NCBI GenBank assembly: GCA_002362575.1
Contig: DEUM01000048.1
Coordinates: 1 to 49,904 of the forward strand
Source of the DNA: Lachnoclostridium sp. UBA3262
GTDB taxonomy: Bacteria; Bacillota; Clostridia; Lachnospirales; Lachnospiraceae
DNA length: 49,904 nucleotides
Direction of reading: 5' to 3'
The position numbers and the translations under genes are program-made. Positions 40,858 to 49,868 of the stretch are shown here, in pieces. Position 1 is the first letter of the stretch; each line of letters begins with the position of its first letter. The notes below the pieces were generated by a model. That model was not told the DNA's origin. It saw nothing but the letters and a program-made list of their open reading frames with translations, and searched no databases.

Positions 40858-41307
40858 ATGATTGTATTGAAAATTGAAAATGTTAAGGAGTTTATGTCAC
40901 AGCTTTTTATGGGAGATATGTTCGACCGTTTTCATGTAAGTAGTTGTGACGTAACGACATTCGTTACCTTTCAGGCAGCAGGGAAGCTTCATCCGGAGTG
41001 GTTTGACAGCGATGAACGGCCGGGAGATAAGAGCGGATTGGCAGTTTGGCAGCAGTTAAAGCCTATGATTTTTTCTATTATCAAGGGCAAAAAGACGCCG
41101 GGCAAAATGAGGATTGATTTTTGCCACTATATGGAAAATGGGGACTGCGGTTCTCTGCGGGTTCAATATGAAAATGAAGAACTTCTCCTTTTTACCGGAT
41201 ATATGCAGAAAGAATTTTCTCTGAGCAAGGAAAAAGAAATGCAGTGGGATGAAAATTGTCTTTCATTTATAAGAAAAAAAGAAATTGCTAGCACTCAATT
41301 AAGTTGA
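40858..41307 (+). CDS. DUF5721-like protein
   Basis: 149 aa. The N-terminus IVLKIENVKEFMSQLFMGDMFDRF, the centre with VTTFVTFQAAGKL and LKPMIFSIIKGKKTPGKMRIDF, and the end ENLLLF-like segment recall DUF5721 of Lachnospiraceae, function unknown. AGGAGG is 12 bases before ATG 40858, a long gap. Longer starts reach into the opposite-strand Cys-rich gene and have no ribosome site. The last 19 bp overlap the CIRCE operator of htpG, so the 3' end is under dual constraint. Confidence 0.72.
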   Translation: MIVLKIENVKEFMSQLFMGDMFDRFHVSSCDVTTFVTFQAAGKLHPEWFDSDERPGDKSGLAVWQQLKPMIFSIIKGKKTPGKMRIDFCHYMENGDCGSLRVQYENEELLLFTGYMQKEFSLSKEKEMQWDENCLSFIRKKEIASTQLS

Positions 41308-41350
41308 GTGCTAATTTTTTCTTGACAAGGAGCAGATCCAGTATTATTAT
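41288..41350 (+). promoter_or_regulatory. CIRCE operator and promoter of htpG
   Basis: CIRCE: TAGCACTC (41289-41296), 9-base spacer, GAGTGCTAA (41306-41314), binding site of the heat-shock repressor HrcA. It is followed by the promoter TTGACA (41322-41327), 17-bp spacer, TATTAT (41345-41350). In the family CIRCE normally controls groESL and dnaK operons, so htpG here joins the HrcA regulon. HrcA itself is not in the window. Confidence 0.93.
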
Positions 41351-41415
41351 ATCTTGTATAGAACAAAAAGCGTTTCTCATAACGCTTTAAAATAGTATTT
41401 TTTAGGAGGAATAGT

Positions 41416-43473
41416 ATGACGAACGAACAGGGAAATTTAGCGATTAACTCAGAGAACATATTTCCAATTATTAAAAAGTGGCTGTATTCAGACCATGACA
41501 TTTTCATCCGTGAGGTAGTCAGTAACGGCTGTGATGCGATTACCAAGTTAAAAAAGCTGGAGCTGATGAGTGAGACTGAGCTTGCTGATGACTACAAGGC
41601 AAAGATTGATGTTGTCGTAAATCCAGAGGAAAAGACGATTACTTTTACCGATAATGGACTTGGTATGACGGCAGAGGAAGTCAAAGAGTATATTAACCAG
41701 ATTGCTTTCTCAGGTGCGGCGGATTTTCTTGAAAAGTATAAAGACAAGGCAAATGATGAGCAGATTATCGGGCATTTTGGTTTAGGCTTCTACTCGGTAT
41801 TTATGGTGGCGGACTCTGCGGAAATCAATACGCTATCCTATAAGGAAGGCGCAGAGGCGGTTCATTGGGAGTCAGATGGAGGTCTGACCTTTGAGATGAA
41901 AGAAAGCGATAAGACCACAGTAGGAACGGAGATTATCCTCCATCTGAATGAGGACAGCTATGAATTTGCGAATGAGTACCGTGTGCGCGAGGTATTAGAC
42001 AAGTATTGTTCCTTTATGCCGGTAGAAATTTTCCTTACGAAGGCAAATGCGGAGCCGGAATACGAGACGATTCCAAGCGATGAGGTAACAGAGGAAGATA
42101 CGGTTATCGAGGAGATTGTTGAAGAACCGAAGGCAGAAGATAAGGAGGGGGCCGACAGCGCAGAGGATGCTGATGATGAGAAAGAGCCGGTAAAGAAAAC
42201 AAAGATTTTAAAGAGACCGGTTTCCATCAGCGATACGACGCCTCTTTGGGGAAAACATCCGAATGAGTGCACGGAGGAGGAATACAAGGAGTTTTACCGC
42301 AAGGTATTCCGTGATTACAAGGAGCCATTGTTCTGGATTCATCTGAATATGGATTATCCGTTTAATTTAAAAGGTATTTTGTATTTCCCGAAAGTAAATC
42401 TGGAGTATGAAAATATCGAGGGGACGATTAAGCTGTATAATAATCAGGTCTTTATCGCAGATAATATTAAAGAGGTAATTCCGGAGTTCCTGCTTTTATT
42501 AAAGGGCGTCATTGACTGTCCGGATTTGCCATTGAATGTCAGCCGGAGTGCTTTGCAAAACGATGGATTTGTAAAGAAGATTTCGGATTATATTACGAAA
42601 AAGGTTGCGGATAAGCTTTCCGGCATGTGCAAGACGGACCGTGAAAATTATGAGAAATACTGGGATGATATCAGCCCGTTTATCAAGTTTGGCTGCCTGA
42701 AGGATGAAAAATTCAAAGAAAAGATGAAAGATTATATCCTGTTTAAGGATTTGGACGATAAGTACAGCACCCTGTCAGAGTATCTTGATACGCTGCCGGA
42801 GCCGGAAGTGGAGGCCAAGGTTGTCGAGGAAGGTGACGAGGAGAAGGATAGCGAGCCAAAGGAGGCGCCAAAGAAAGTCGTCTACTATGTCACAGATAAA
42901 CAGCAGCAGAGCCAGTATATCAATATGTTCCGCGAGCAGGAAATGAATGCGGTTGTATTGCTTCACAATATTGACCAGCCGTTCGTGTCAGCACTGGAAG
43001 CAGGCGATGACAATGTCAAGTTCCAGCGGATTGACGCCGACCTCACAGAAGCATTTAAGGAGGAGGGCGACGAGGAGAAGTTAAAGGCAGATACAGAAGC
43101 TTTGACGGAAATCTTTAAGAAGGCTCTCGGCAAGGAACAGCTGGAAGTGAAGGTTGAAAAACTGAAAAATGATAAGGTGTCTTCCATGATTACTTTGTCC
43201 GAGGAAGCCAGACGGATGCAGGATATGATGAAGATGTATGCGGCAAATGGTATGGGAGATATGGGAATGTCGGATATGGGACAGACGCTTGTACTTAATG
43301 CGAATAATGATTTGGTACAGTATGTGCTGGCGAATAAGGATGGCGAGAATACAGATATGTTCTGTAAGCAGTTGTATGATTTGGCGCTGATTAGCCACCA
43401 GCCGCTTGAGGCAGATAAGATGACAGAGTTTATCGAGAGAAGTAATGAGATTATGATGATGCTGGCGAAGTAA
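41416..43473 (+). CDS. htpG: Molecular chaperone HtpG (Hsp90)
   Basis: Hsp90 ATPase, 685 aa (typical about 620-640). GHKL ATP site: DIFIREVVSNGCDAITK, TFTDNGLGMTAEEV, GHFGLGFYSVFMV and GTEIILHL. Middle domain: LFWIHLNMDYPFNLKGILYF and CPDLPLNVSRSALQND. The C-terminal domain contains MKMYAANGMGDMGMSDMGQT and ends in a helix ELMMMLAK-like. Extra length comes from two acidic inserts (about residues 215-260 with EDTVIEEIVEEPKAEDKEG, and about 460-485). ATG 41416 follows TAGGAGG. Controlled by CIRCE/HrcA, as expected for a heat-shock gene. Terminator at 43520-43574. Confidence 0.95.
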   Translation: MTNEQGNLAINSENIFPIIKKWLYSDHDIFIREVVSNGCDAITKLKKLELMSETELADDYKAKIDVVVNPEEKTITFTDNGLGMTAEEVKEYINQIAFSGAADFLEKYKDKANDEQIIGHFGLGFYSVFMVADSAEINTLSYKEGAEAVHWESDGGLTFEMKESDKTTVGTEIILHLNEDSYEFANEYRVREVLDKYCSFMPVEIFLTKANAEPEYETIPSDEVTEEDTVIEEIVEEPKAEDKEGADSAEDADDEKEPVKKTKILKRPVSISDTTPLWGKHPNECTEEEYKEFYRKVFRDYKEPLFWIHLNMDYPFNLKGILYFPKVNLEYENIEGTIKLYNNQVFIADNIKEVIPEFLLLLKGVIDCPDLPLNVSRSALQNDGFVKKISDYITKKVADKLSGMCKTDRENYEKYWDDISPFIKFGCLKDEKFKEKMKDYILFKDLDDKYSTLSEYLDTLPEPEVEAKVVEEGDEEKDSEPKEAPKKVVYYVTDKQQQSQYINMFREQEMNAVVLLHNIDQPFVSALEAGDDNVKFQRIDADLTEAFKEEGDEEKLKADTEALTEIFKKALGKEQLEVKVEKLKNDKVSSMITLSEEARRMQDMMKMYAANGMGDMGMSDMGQTLVLNANNDLVQYVLANKDGENTDMFCKQLYDLALISHQPLEADKMTEFIERSNEIMMMLAK

Positions 43474-43519
43474 GATTAAGATGCTGTCTGAGTCTGAATT
43501 TTTCAGTGAGAAATGAAAT

Positions 43520-43574
43520 AAGCCTATCTTTGATATGCAGGCAGGAGTGCTTGTGTATTGGGGATAGGCTTTTA
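43520..43574 (+). terminator. Terminator of htpG
   Basis: AAGCCTATC (43520-43528) pairs with GATAGGCTT (43563-43571). The long interior part can pair too (ATATGCAGGCA with TGCTTGTGTAT). TTTA follows. Confidence 0.75.
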
Positions 43575-43602
43575 TTGCGTTGATTGTAAAAATAAAAAAT
43601 GT

Positions 43603-43631
43603 TTGCATATAAAGCTATTTATAGGTATAAT
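43603..43631 (+). promoter_or_regulatory. Plus-strand promoter upstream of the tracrRNA terminator
   Basis: TTGCAT (43603-43608), 17-bp spacer, TATAAT (43626-43631). A transcript from about 43638 would run into the shared terminator at 43688-43715 (about 75 nt) and, if read through, into cas9. It is the only good plus-strand promoter ahead of cas9 that I see. A 7-codon frame (ATGAAAATGAAATTG...) lies within the short transcript. Confidence 0.55.
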
Positions 43632-43687
43632 GAAATAGGGCGTGTTTATCCGTGAAAGGATGAAAATGAAATTGATGTTGTAGAAAT

Positions 43688-43804
43688 AAAAAAACTGCCT
43701 GTCAGGCAGTTTTAAATCCACACACTGTGGTGCTACCAAAGTAGCGAAATGAATAAATTTTTATTTGAACTTATGATGTAAACTTTTGTATGGAATCAAA
43801 AGCT
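43688..43804 (-). ncRNA. tracrRNA of the type II-A CRISPR system
   Basis: Minus-strand RNA of about 117 nt, starting near 43804. The first part is the anti-repeat (43802-43763), which pairs with the CRISPR repeat at the window end through blocks CCATACAAA, TTTACATCAT and TCAAAT, with bulges. Then come the nexus-like hairpin GCTACTTTGGTAGC, the hairpin CCACAGTGTGTGG, and a terminator AACTGCCTG/CAGGCAGTT with seven U. It is transcribed away from cas9. Together with crRNA it guides Cas9 and is required for RNase III processing. Confidence 0.92.
43691..43713. terminator. Bidirectional terminator shared by tracrRNA and a plus-strand transcript
   Basis: AAAACTGCCTG (43691-43701) and CAGGCAGTTTT (43703-43713) flank one base. 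On the minus strand it ends tracrRNA with seven T; on the plus strand only TTTTAAAT follows, so termination there may be partial. Confidence 0.8.
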
Positions 43805-43810
43805 ATAATC

Positions 43811-43840
43811 ATTATAACAGTAAGAGAAATGTTTTGTCAA
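43811..43840 (-). promoter_or_regulatory. tracrRNA promoter
   Basis: Minus-strand TTGACA (43840-43835), 18-bp spacer, TATAAT (43816-43811). Close to consensus, fitting an abundant RNA. It lies 26 bp upstream of the cas9 start. Confidence 0.85.
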
Positions 43841-43865
43841 GAACAGAAATTACGAGGGGGTAAAG

Positions 43866-46800
43866 ATGGAAACAAAAGATTATTATTTGGGGTTTGATAT
43901 CGGAACAGGTTCTGTTGGCTGGGCGGTTACCGACGAGAATTATCAGCTAAAGAAAGTACATGGAAAGACATTGTGGGGAAGCAGGCTTTTTGAAACGGCT
44001 GTTACCGCAGAAGAACGCAGGGGATTCAGGGCTGCCAGACGGCGACTGGAGAGAAGGAAAAATCGGATTGAACTGCTTCAGGAATTGTTTGCAGATGAAA
44101 TATCAAAAGTGGATAAAGGTTTTTATCATCGCTTAAAGGAAAGCAGGTATGTGGCTGAGGACAAGAAGGATATATCCGGCGACACACCTGATTTGCCATA
44201 TGCGCTGTTTGTCGACTCTGATTTCTCAGATAAGGATTACCATGTGAACTATCCTACGATATATCATTTGCGCAGAGCGCTTATGAAGCAGGAGGAGCCA
44301 TTTGATGTCAGACTGGTTTATCTTGCTGTTCACCATATTTTAAAACATAGAGGTCATTTCCTTTTTGAAGGAAAGAAACTGGAGGATGTCAGAAAATTTA
44401 AGCCTGCTTATCAGAGTATGGTGGATGCTTTAGAGGAGCTTCCGATTGATGAAGATGAGAGAACCATTGTAAAAGATGAGGAAAAAATGAATAAGATGGC
44501 AGAGATTATTGCCGACAAGTCGAAAGGAAAGAGTGCAAAAAAGACAGAATTATGGAATTGCTTTGGCACGAAGAATAAGTGTGAGAAGGAGATTTTGGCA
44601 TTGCTTGCCGGGGGAACGGTAAAGCTGAGTAATATTTTTGAGGATAAGTCATTGGATGAGGCAGAGAAATCAAAGCTTTCATTTTCGGATTCGAATTACG
44701 ATGAATACGAGACACAGATTGAGGATGCCTTGCAGGAAAAATATATAGTAATCAGCAGTGTAAAAGCAGTATATGACTGGTCCTTACTGAATGAAATTCT
44801 TCAAGGTTATGACTCTTTGTCAGAAGCCAAAGTTGCTATTTATGAAAAACATCGCGAGGATTTAAGGAGATTGAAAGGCTTATTCAGAGAAAAAGATGAC
44901 GATACATATTCACGTATTTTTGGCTATCCGCAAGATAAGGAAAAAAATTATAGTGCCTATATTGGTATGGTAAAGGTAAATGGACGTAAGAAAGCATTGC
45001 TGGAGGGGAGATGTAACAGGGAGGAGTTTTATTCATTTTTAAAGAAAATATTGATTGAGATTGAGGACGAGAGAGCGCAGGATATTTTAGAGGACATTGA
45101 ACAGGAGAATTTCCTTCCCAGACAGGTAATAAAGGATAATGGAGTAATTCCATATCAGGTACATAAGATGGAGCTACGCCATATTCTGGAAAAAGCTCAG
45201 AAGTATCTGCCTTTTTTGGCTGAGAGGGATGAAAGTGGATATAGTATTTCAGAAAAGATTTTGAAAATAATGGAATTTCGTATTCCATATTATGTTGGCC
45301 CGCTTAATACGACACATACGAAAGAAAATGGTGGGTTTGCATGGGCAGTCAGAAAAGAGGAAGGAAAGATATATCCGTGGAATTTTGAGGAGAAAATCGA
45401 TGTAGAACAGAGTGCAGAAAAATTTATCCGGAATATGACAAATAAATGCACTTATCTTCTTGGAAAGGATGTATTACCTAAATATTCTCTCCTTTATAGC
45501 GAGTATATGATATTAAATGAATTGAATAATGTCCGGTTAAATGGAGAGCTTCTTTCTGTTGAACTGAAGAAACAAATTTATAATGATTTATTTATGAGAT
45601 TCCGACGAGTAACGCAAAAAAAATTAAAGGAGTATTTGTATCAGGAGGGGCTGATTGAAAAGAAGGGAAAGGAGTATGTGGTTGAGATATCCGGTATTGA
45701 CGGGGATTTCAAGGCTAGCAATAAGGCTGAACTGGATTTTAGGGAAATTCTTACTAATATTACATTGACAAATGAGCAAAAAGAAAGGCTGGTGCTTGAC
45801 ATAACGATTTTCGGTGGGGATAAAAAGTTGTTAAAGAAACGTATCCGTTTGTTAGTACCGGAATTATCAGATAAGCAGGTAGAGCGGCTGTCACAGCTCA
45901 AGTATGATGGCTGGGGAAGAATTTCTCGGGAATTTTTTACAGAGGTGGAAGCTCCGAATCCGGAGACGGGTGAGGTTTTGAACATCATTAATATGTTGCG
46001 TGAGACACAGGACAATCTGATGCAGATATTGAGCAGTAAGTATGAATTTGCACATGAAATATCACGCATAAATGAAAAATGTACGGCTCATACGGAGCTT
46101 TCTTATAAAAATATAGATGAAATGTATCTTTCCCCGGCTGTAAAAAGACAGACATGGCAGAGTATTAAGCTTGCGAAAGAGATAAAGAAAATAATGGGCG
46201 GAGCGCCTAAAAGAATTTTCATTGAGATGGCAAGAGAAAAGCAGGAGAGCCGTCAGACTGTCAGCCGAAGGAAACGCTTGTTGGAGCTTTACAGGAAATG
46301 TAAGGATGAGGAGCGTGACTGGGTAGGGGAACTTACCGATGCAGATGATAATAGTCTAAGGAGTGACCGGCTATATCTTTACTATACTCAGATGGGACGT
46401 TGTATGTATTCGGGCGAGAAAATTGATTTGGATAGATTGTACGATAAAAATGTTTATGATGTAGACCATATTTATCCGCAGGCTCGAGTGATGGATGATA
46501 GTCTGGATAACCGTGTACTTGTGAGACGCGAGTATAATGCAGAGAAAAAAGATAAATTTCCGATAAAATCAGAATGGCAGAAGGAAAGGGCAGGGCTTTG
46601 GAAAGCATTATTAAGTAAGGGATTTATTTCCAAGGAGAAGTATAAACGCTTAACAAGAAAGGATTCCTTTACTGCTGAGGAACTTACCGGGTTTATCGCC
46701 AGGCAGATTGTTGAAACCCGCCAGAGTACGAAGGCAGTTGCCGAAATATTAAAACAGGTATTTTCAGAGTCAGAGCTTGTATATGTGAAGGCGGGAAATG

Positions 46801-47933
46801 TATCTGCATTTCGGCAGAAATTTAAGTTGTTGAAGATAAGGGAAATGAATGATTTACATCATGCTAAGGATGCTTACTTAAATATCGTGGTTGGTAATGC
46901 TTATTATACTCGCTTTACTAAGGATGCTTCGTGGTTTGTAAAGAAATATCCGAATGCAAGCTATAATCTGAATAAGATGTTTGAGGGGCGGGATATCGAG
47001 AGAAAAGGAGAGGTAGCGTGGAAAGCAGGAGAGGGAGGAACCATTTCCGTTGTAAAGAAAATGCTTGCCAAGAATAATGCGTTTGTAACAAGGCGTTCCT
47101 ATGAAGCGAAAGGCGGATTGTTTGACCAAATGCCGATGAAAAGAGGGCATGGACAGGTTCCATTGAAGGGCAATGATGAACGGTTACAAAGTAAAGATAA
47201 GTATGGTGGATATAATAAAGCGTCGGGTGCTTATTTCGTTTTAGTGGAGTCAGAAAATAAAAAAGGAAACCGCATTCGAACAATTGAGTTTGTACCAGTG
47301 TATCTTGCTAGGAAATTGGAAGAATCAGAAGAAAATATGCGGGCTTATTTGAAGGAGAACTTAGGTTTAATAAATCCTAATATTCTGATTTCCAAAATAA
47401 AAATAGATACACTTTTTGAAGTAAATGGTTTTTGTATGTACCTGTCTGGAAGGACAGGAAACCGCCTTTTATTTAAAGGGGCAAATCAATTGATTTTAAA
47501 TTCCGAAAGCCAGAAAGTATTGAAAAAGGTACTGAAGTTTGCGATGAGGTATAGTAATAATAAAAATGCTGCCATTTCAAGAAATGATGAGCTGGAAGAC
47601 GGTGCATTAAATGATTTGTATAATATTTTTTATGAAAAGACAGCCAATACTGTATATAATGTGCGCTTAGAGGCACAAGTAAAAAATCTTGAGAATGGGA
47701 GAGATACCTTCCTATCATTGTCGAGAGAAGAAAAGTGTTTGGTCTTAGCAGAAATTCTTCATCTGTTCCAGTGTAACAGTACGGCTGCCAATTTGAAAAG
47801 GATAGGCGGAGGTGCTTCTGCCGGAATATTAGTAATGAATAATAATATTACAGAGCTGGATGATATAGCGATTATTCATCAATCCCCGACCGGATTTTAT
47901 GAGCAGAGGATTGATTTGAAGAAAGGGCTATGA
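43866..47933 (+). CDS. cas9: CRISPR-associated endonuclease Cas9 (type II-A)
   Basis: RNA-guided DNA endonuclease, 1355 aa, in the large type II-A range. RuvC-I: LGFDIGTGSVGWAVTDEN with catalytic D11. Bridge helix: RRGFRAARRRLERRKNRIEL. REC lobe: HHILKHRGHFLFEG near 155-170. RuvC-II: RIFIEMAREKQES (E787). HNH: YDVDHIYPQARVMDDS (H868, with N-D-R following). RuvC-III: DLHHAKDAYLNIVV (H999, D1002). All nuclease residues are present, so it should be active. The C-terminal PAM-interacting part (about 1090-1355) is intact, but the PAM cannot be read from sequence. GAGGGGG lies 5 bases from ATG 43866. Overlaps cas1 by 4 bp. Confidence 0.97.
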   Translation: METKDYYLGFDIGTGSVGWAVTDENYQLKKVHGKTLWGSRLFETAVTAEERRGFRAARRRLERRKNRIELLQELFADEISKVDKGFYHRLKESRYVAEDKKDISGDTPDLPYALFVDSDFSDKDYHVNYPTIYHLRRALMKQEEPFDVRLVYLAVHHILKHRGHFLFEGKKLEDVRKFKPAYQSMVDALEELPIDEDERTIVKDEEKMNKMAEIIADKSKGKSAKKTELWNCFGTKNKCEKEILALLAGGTVKLSNIFEDKSLDEAEKSKLSFSDSNYDEYETQIEDALQEKYIVISSVKAVYDWSLLNEILQGYDSLSEAKVAIYEKHREDLRRLKGLFREKDDDTYSRIFGYPQDKEKNYSAYIGMVKVNGRKKALLEGRCNREEFYSFLKKILIEIEDERAQDILEDIEQENFLPRQVIKDNGVIPYQVHKMELRHILEKAQKYLPFLAERDESGYSISEKILKIMEFRIPYYVGPLNTTHTKENGGFAWAVRKEEGKIYPWNFEEKIDVEQSAEKFIRNMTNKCTYLLGKDVLPKYSLLYSEYMILNELNNVRLNGELLSVELKKQIYNDLFMRFRRVTQKKLKEYLYQEGLIEKKGKEYVVEISGIDGDFKASNKAELDFREILTNITLTNEQKERLVLDITIFGGDKKLLKKRIRLLVPELSDKQVERLSQLKYDGWGRISREFFTEVEAPNPETGEVLNIINMLRETQDNLMQILSSKYEFAHEISRINEKCTAHTELSYKNIDEMYLSPAVKRQTWQSIKLAKEIKKIMGGAPKRIFIEMAREKQESRQTVSRRKRLLELYRKCKDEERDWVGELTDADDNSLRSDRLYLYYTQMGRCMYSGEKIDLDRLYDKNVYDVDHIYPQARVMDDSLDNRVLVRREYNAEKKDKFPIKSEWQKERAGLWKALLSKGFISKEKYKRLTRKDSFTAEELTGFIARQIVETRQSTKAVAEILKQVFSESELVYVKAGNVSAFRQKFKLLKIREMNDLHHAKDAYLNIVVGNAYYTRFTKDASWFVKKYPNASYNLNKMFEGRDIERKGEVAWKAGEGGTISVVKKMLAKNNAFVTRRSYEAKGGLFDQMPMKRGHGQVPLKGNDERLQSKDKYGGYNKASGAYFVLVESENKKGNRIRTIEFVPVYLARKLEESEENMRAYLKENLGLINPNILISKIKIDTLFEVNGFCMYLSGRTGNRLLFKGANQLILNSESQKVLKKVLKFAMRYSNNKNAAISRNDELEDGALNDLYNIFYEKTANTVYNVRLEAQVKNLENGRDTFLSLSREEKCLVLAEILHLFQCNSTAANLKRIGGGASAGILVMNNNITELDDIAIIHQSPTGFYEQRIDLKKGL

Positions 47934-48805
47934 GCTGGCGTACGGTTGTCATATCAAACAGTGCAAAGTTAGATTTGCAGCTTGGCTGTATGGTTGTAAG
48001 AAATGATGTGACAACGAAAATACATTTGAATGAGATTTCAACGGTAATTGTTGAATCGACTGCTGTTTCGGTAACGGTAAGCTTGTTATCAGAACTAATG
48101 AAACGAAAGATTAAAGTGATATTTTGTGATGAAAAGCGAAATCCCTCATCGGAGTTGGTTAGTTATTATGGCAGCCATGATACAAGCAGTAAGATACGGC
48201 AGCAGATGAGGTGGAAGAAGCATATCAAGGATGCTGTATGGACTGAGATAGTAACCGAAAAGATACGGCAGCAGAAAAATTTATTGTCAGAACTGGGAAA
48301 GGAGGAGGAATCGGAACTGATATCATCCTATATACGGGACATAAAGTTTAGAGACGAGACAAATCGTGAGGGACACTCCGCAAAGGTATATTTTAATGCC
48401 CTCTTTGGCATGGATTTTGCAAGAACGTTAGATAATCATATCAATGCAGCCCTGAATTATGGATACAGTATTATATTATCTTCGTTTAATCGTGAGATTA
48501 CAGCAAATGGTTATCTTACACAGATAGGTATATTTCATGATAATATTTTTAACCCGTTTAATATGGGTTCTGATTTAATGGAACCTTTTCGGATATTAGT
48601 AGACCGCGAAGTAGTTCATATGCAGCCTACACAGTTTGAACATGAAGAAAAAATGCAATTAGTAAATATCCTTAACGGTGAGGTAATGATAGAAGGTCAC
48701 AAAAGCTATGTTAATAATGCCATTAAGATTTACTGTAAGAGTGTTTTTGATGCGTTAAATAATGAGGATATATCAGAGATTAGATTCTATTCGAATGAAT
48801 TATAG
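47930..48805 (+). CDS. cas1: CRISPR-associated integrase Cas1
   Basis: Integrase that, with Cas2, inserts new spacers at the leader end. It has 291 aa. Type II-type N-terminus SWRTVVISNSAKLDLQLGCM. Metal-binding residues sit in NREGHSAKVYF (Glu), QIGIFHDNIFNPF (His) and SDLMEPFRILVD (Glu/Asp). ATG 47930 overlaps the cas9 stop (ATGA) and the gene overlaps cas2 by 11 bp. Intact. Confidence 0.96.
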   Translation: MSWRTVVISNSAKLDLQLGCMVVRNDVTTKIHLNEISTVIVESTAVSVTVSLLSELMKRKIKVIFCDEKRNPSSELVSYYGSHDTSSKIRQQMRWKKHIKDAVWTEIVTEKIRQQKNLLSELGKEEESELISSYIRDIKFRDETNREGHSAKVYFNALFGMDFARTLDNHINAALNYGYSIILSSFNREITANGYLTQIGIFHDNIFNPFNMGSDLMEPFRILVDREVVHMQPTQFEHEEKMQLVNILNGEVMIEGHKSYVNNAIKIYCKSVFDALNNEDISEIRFYSNEL

Positions 48806-49115
48806 GTTTATGAGAGTAATTGTATTTTTTGATTTGCCCGTGGGGACGGCTTCTCAGCGAAAAGAATATACAAGGTTTCGGAAACATCTCTTGAAAAGTG
48901 GGTTTATTATGATGCAGGAATCAGTTTATAGCAAGCTGGCGTTGAATACAACAGTGGGAAATGCCATTAAGAATAATATTTATAAGAATAAACCAGCGGA
49001 GGGGTTAGTACAGATATTGACAGTAACAGAGAAACAATATTCCAAAATGGAGTTTGTAGTAGGCAAGAGTGAATCGGAAGTATTAGATAGTGATGAAAGG
49101 CTGGTAATATTGTGA
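48795..49115 (+). CDS. cas2: CRISPR-associated protein Cas2
   Basis: Structural partner of Cas1, 106 aa from ATG 48795, with the family opening NYRFMRVIVFFDLPVGT. That opening is characteristic of type II-A Cas2 and includes the Asp of the ferredoxin fold. Further: YTRFRKHLLKSGFIMMQESVY and VQILTVTEKQY. ATG 48762 (eleven codons more) lies deep in cas1 and is unlikely; ATG 48810 would cut off the conserved NYRF. Overlaps csn2 by 4 bp. Confidence 0.94.
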   Translation: MNYRFMRVIVFFDLPVGTASQRKEYTRFRKHLLKSGFIMMQESVYSKLALNTTVGNAIKNNIYKNKPAEGLVQILTVTEKQYSKMEFVVGKSESEVLDSDERLVIL

Positions 49116-49810
49116 AATTGGTGCATCCGGAACTGAAGCAGGCATTTTTATTTGAGGAAGGAAAAGTGAATGTTTGGATAATTGAACATCCTTCACTATT
49201 TTACGAATATGTTATGCAGTTATTTCTGCAGGTTAATGGTAAAGAAGGCAGGTTTGTGCTGTCTGAAAATCTGAAAGAAATGAAACTTTCCAAGGTGATG
49301 GAGGTGCTTTTAGAACCATGGTCGATAGATTTTTCAAATCGAAAGATTCGGACACAACTATATGAAGAAATGAAGACGGTTGCATATCGGTCAGAGAATT
49401 ATGAGAGAACGCAGGAGGTATTTTCGAACCTGAAACGATATATATTGGATTTAGAAAGGGATTTACCATATGCAGTTGACTGCCCCGATGAAATAGATTT
49501 CGGGCAGTTGATGAAGTCTTTGAATGTCAAACTTGAGACGGAAACTAGCACATTATTGGAACAACTTCTTTTATATATGAAAATTTGTAAGAATTTATTA
49601 CATATAGAGATATTTACTCTTATAAATATTAAATGCTACTTAACGGATGAGGAGCTGCAGGAGCTATATAATGCGTCCTTTTATGAAAAATTTTTTCTTT
49701 TTCTTGTTGAAAATGAAGAAAGGGGAAAAGTGCAGTGTGAAAATCATTACATTATTGATAGTGATATGTGCGAGATAGTGGTTGACGATAAACGGACGGG
49801 AAATGTATAA
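49112..49810 (+). CDS. csn2: Csn2 (type II-A adaptation protein)
   Basis: Ring-forming protein that binds DNA ends during spacer acquisition. It has 232 aa, the short Csn2 class. Opening KLVHPELKQAFLFEEGKVNVWIIEHP, and later EIFTLINIKCYLTDEELQELY and FFLFLVENEERGKVQCENHYIIDSD, which are shared by Csn2 proteins. GTG 49112 overlaps the cas2 stop. It fixes the subtype as II-A rather than II-C. The leader begins directly after its stop. Confidence 0.93.
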   Translation: MKLVHPELKQAFLFEEGKVNVWIIEHPSLFYEYVMQLFLQVNGKEGRFVLSENLKEMKLSKVMEVLLEPWSIDFSNRKIRTQLYEEMKTVAYRSENYERTQEVFSNLKRYILDLERDLPYAVDCPDEIDFGQLMKSLNVKLETETSTLLEQLLLYMKICKNLLHIEIFTLINIKCYLTDEELQELYNASFYEKFFLFLVENEERGKVQCENHYIIDSDMCEIVVDDKRTGNV

Positions 49811-49868
49811 TATATTATGTACCATACAAATGAAAGCTTGTGATGGAGCTGACATTTTTGAATTTGAG
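49811..49868 (+). promoter_or_regulatory. CRISPR leader, ending with ATTTGAG
   Basis: 58-bp AT-rich spacer between csn2 and the first repeat. The last seven bases, ATTTGAG (49862-49868), equal the leader-anchoring sequence that directs spacer insertion in type II-A loci of streptococci. The repeat then begins with GTTTGAG, so the motif TTTGAG occurs twice. Confidence 0.8.

Noticed and set aside
43804..43809. Plus-strand TATAAT just upstream of cas9 as its main promoter
   Set aside because: No -35 box at a workable distance; the hexamer lies in the tracrRNA start region and is probably coincidental.
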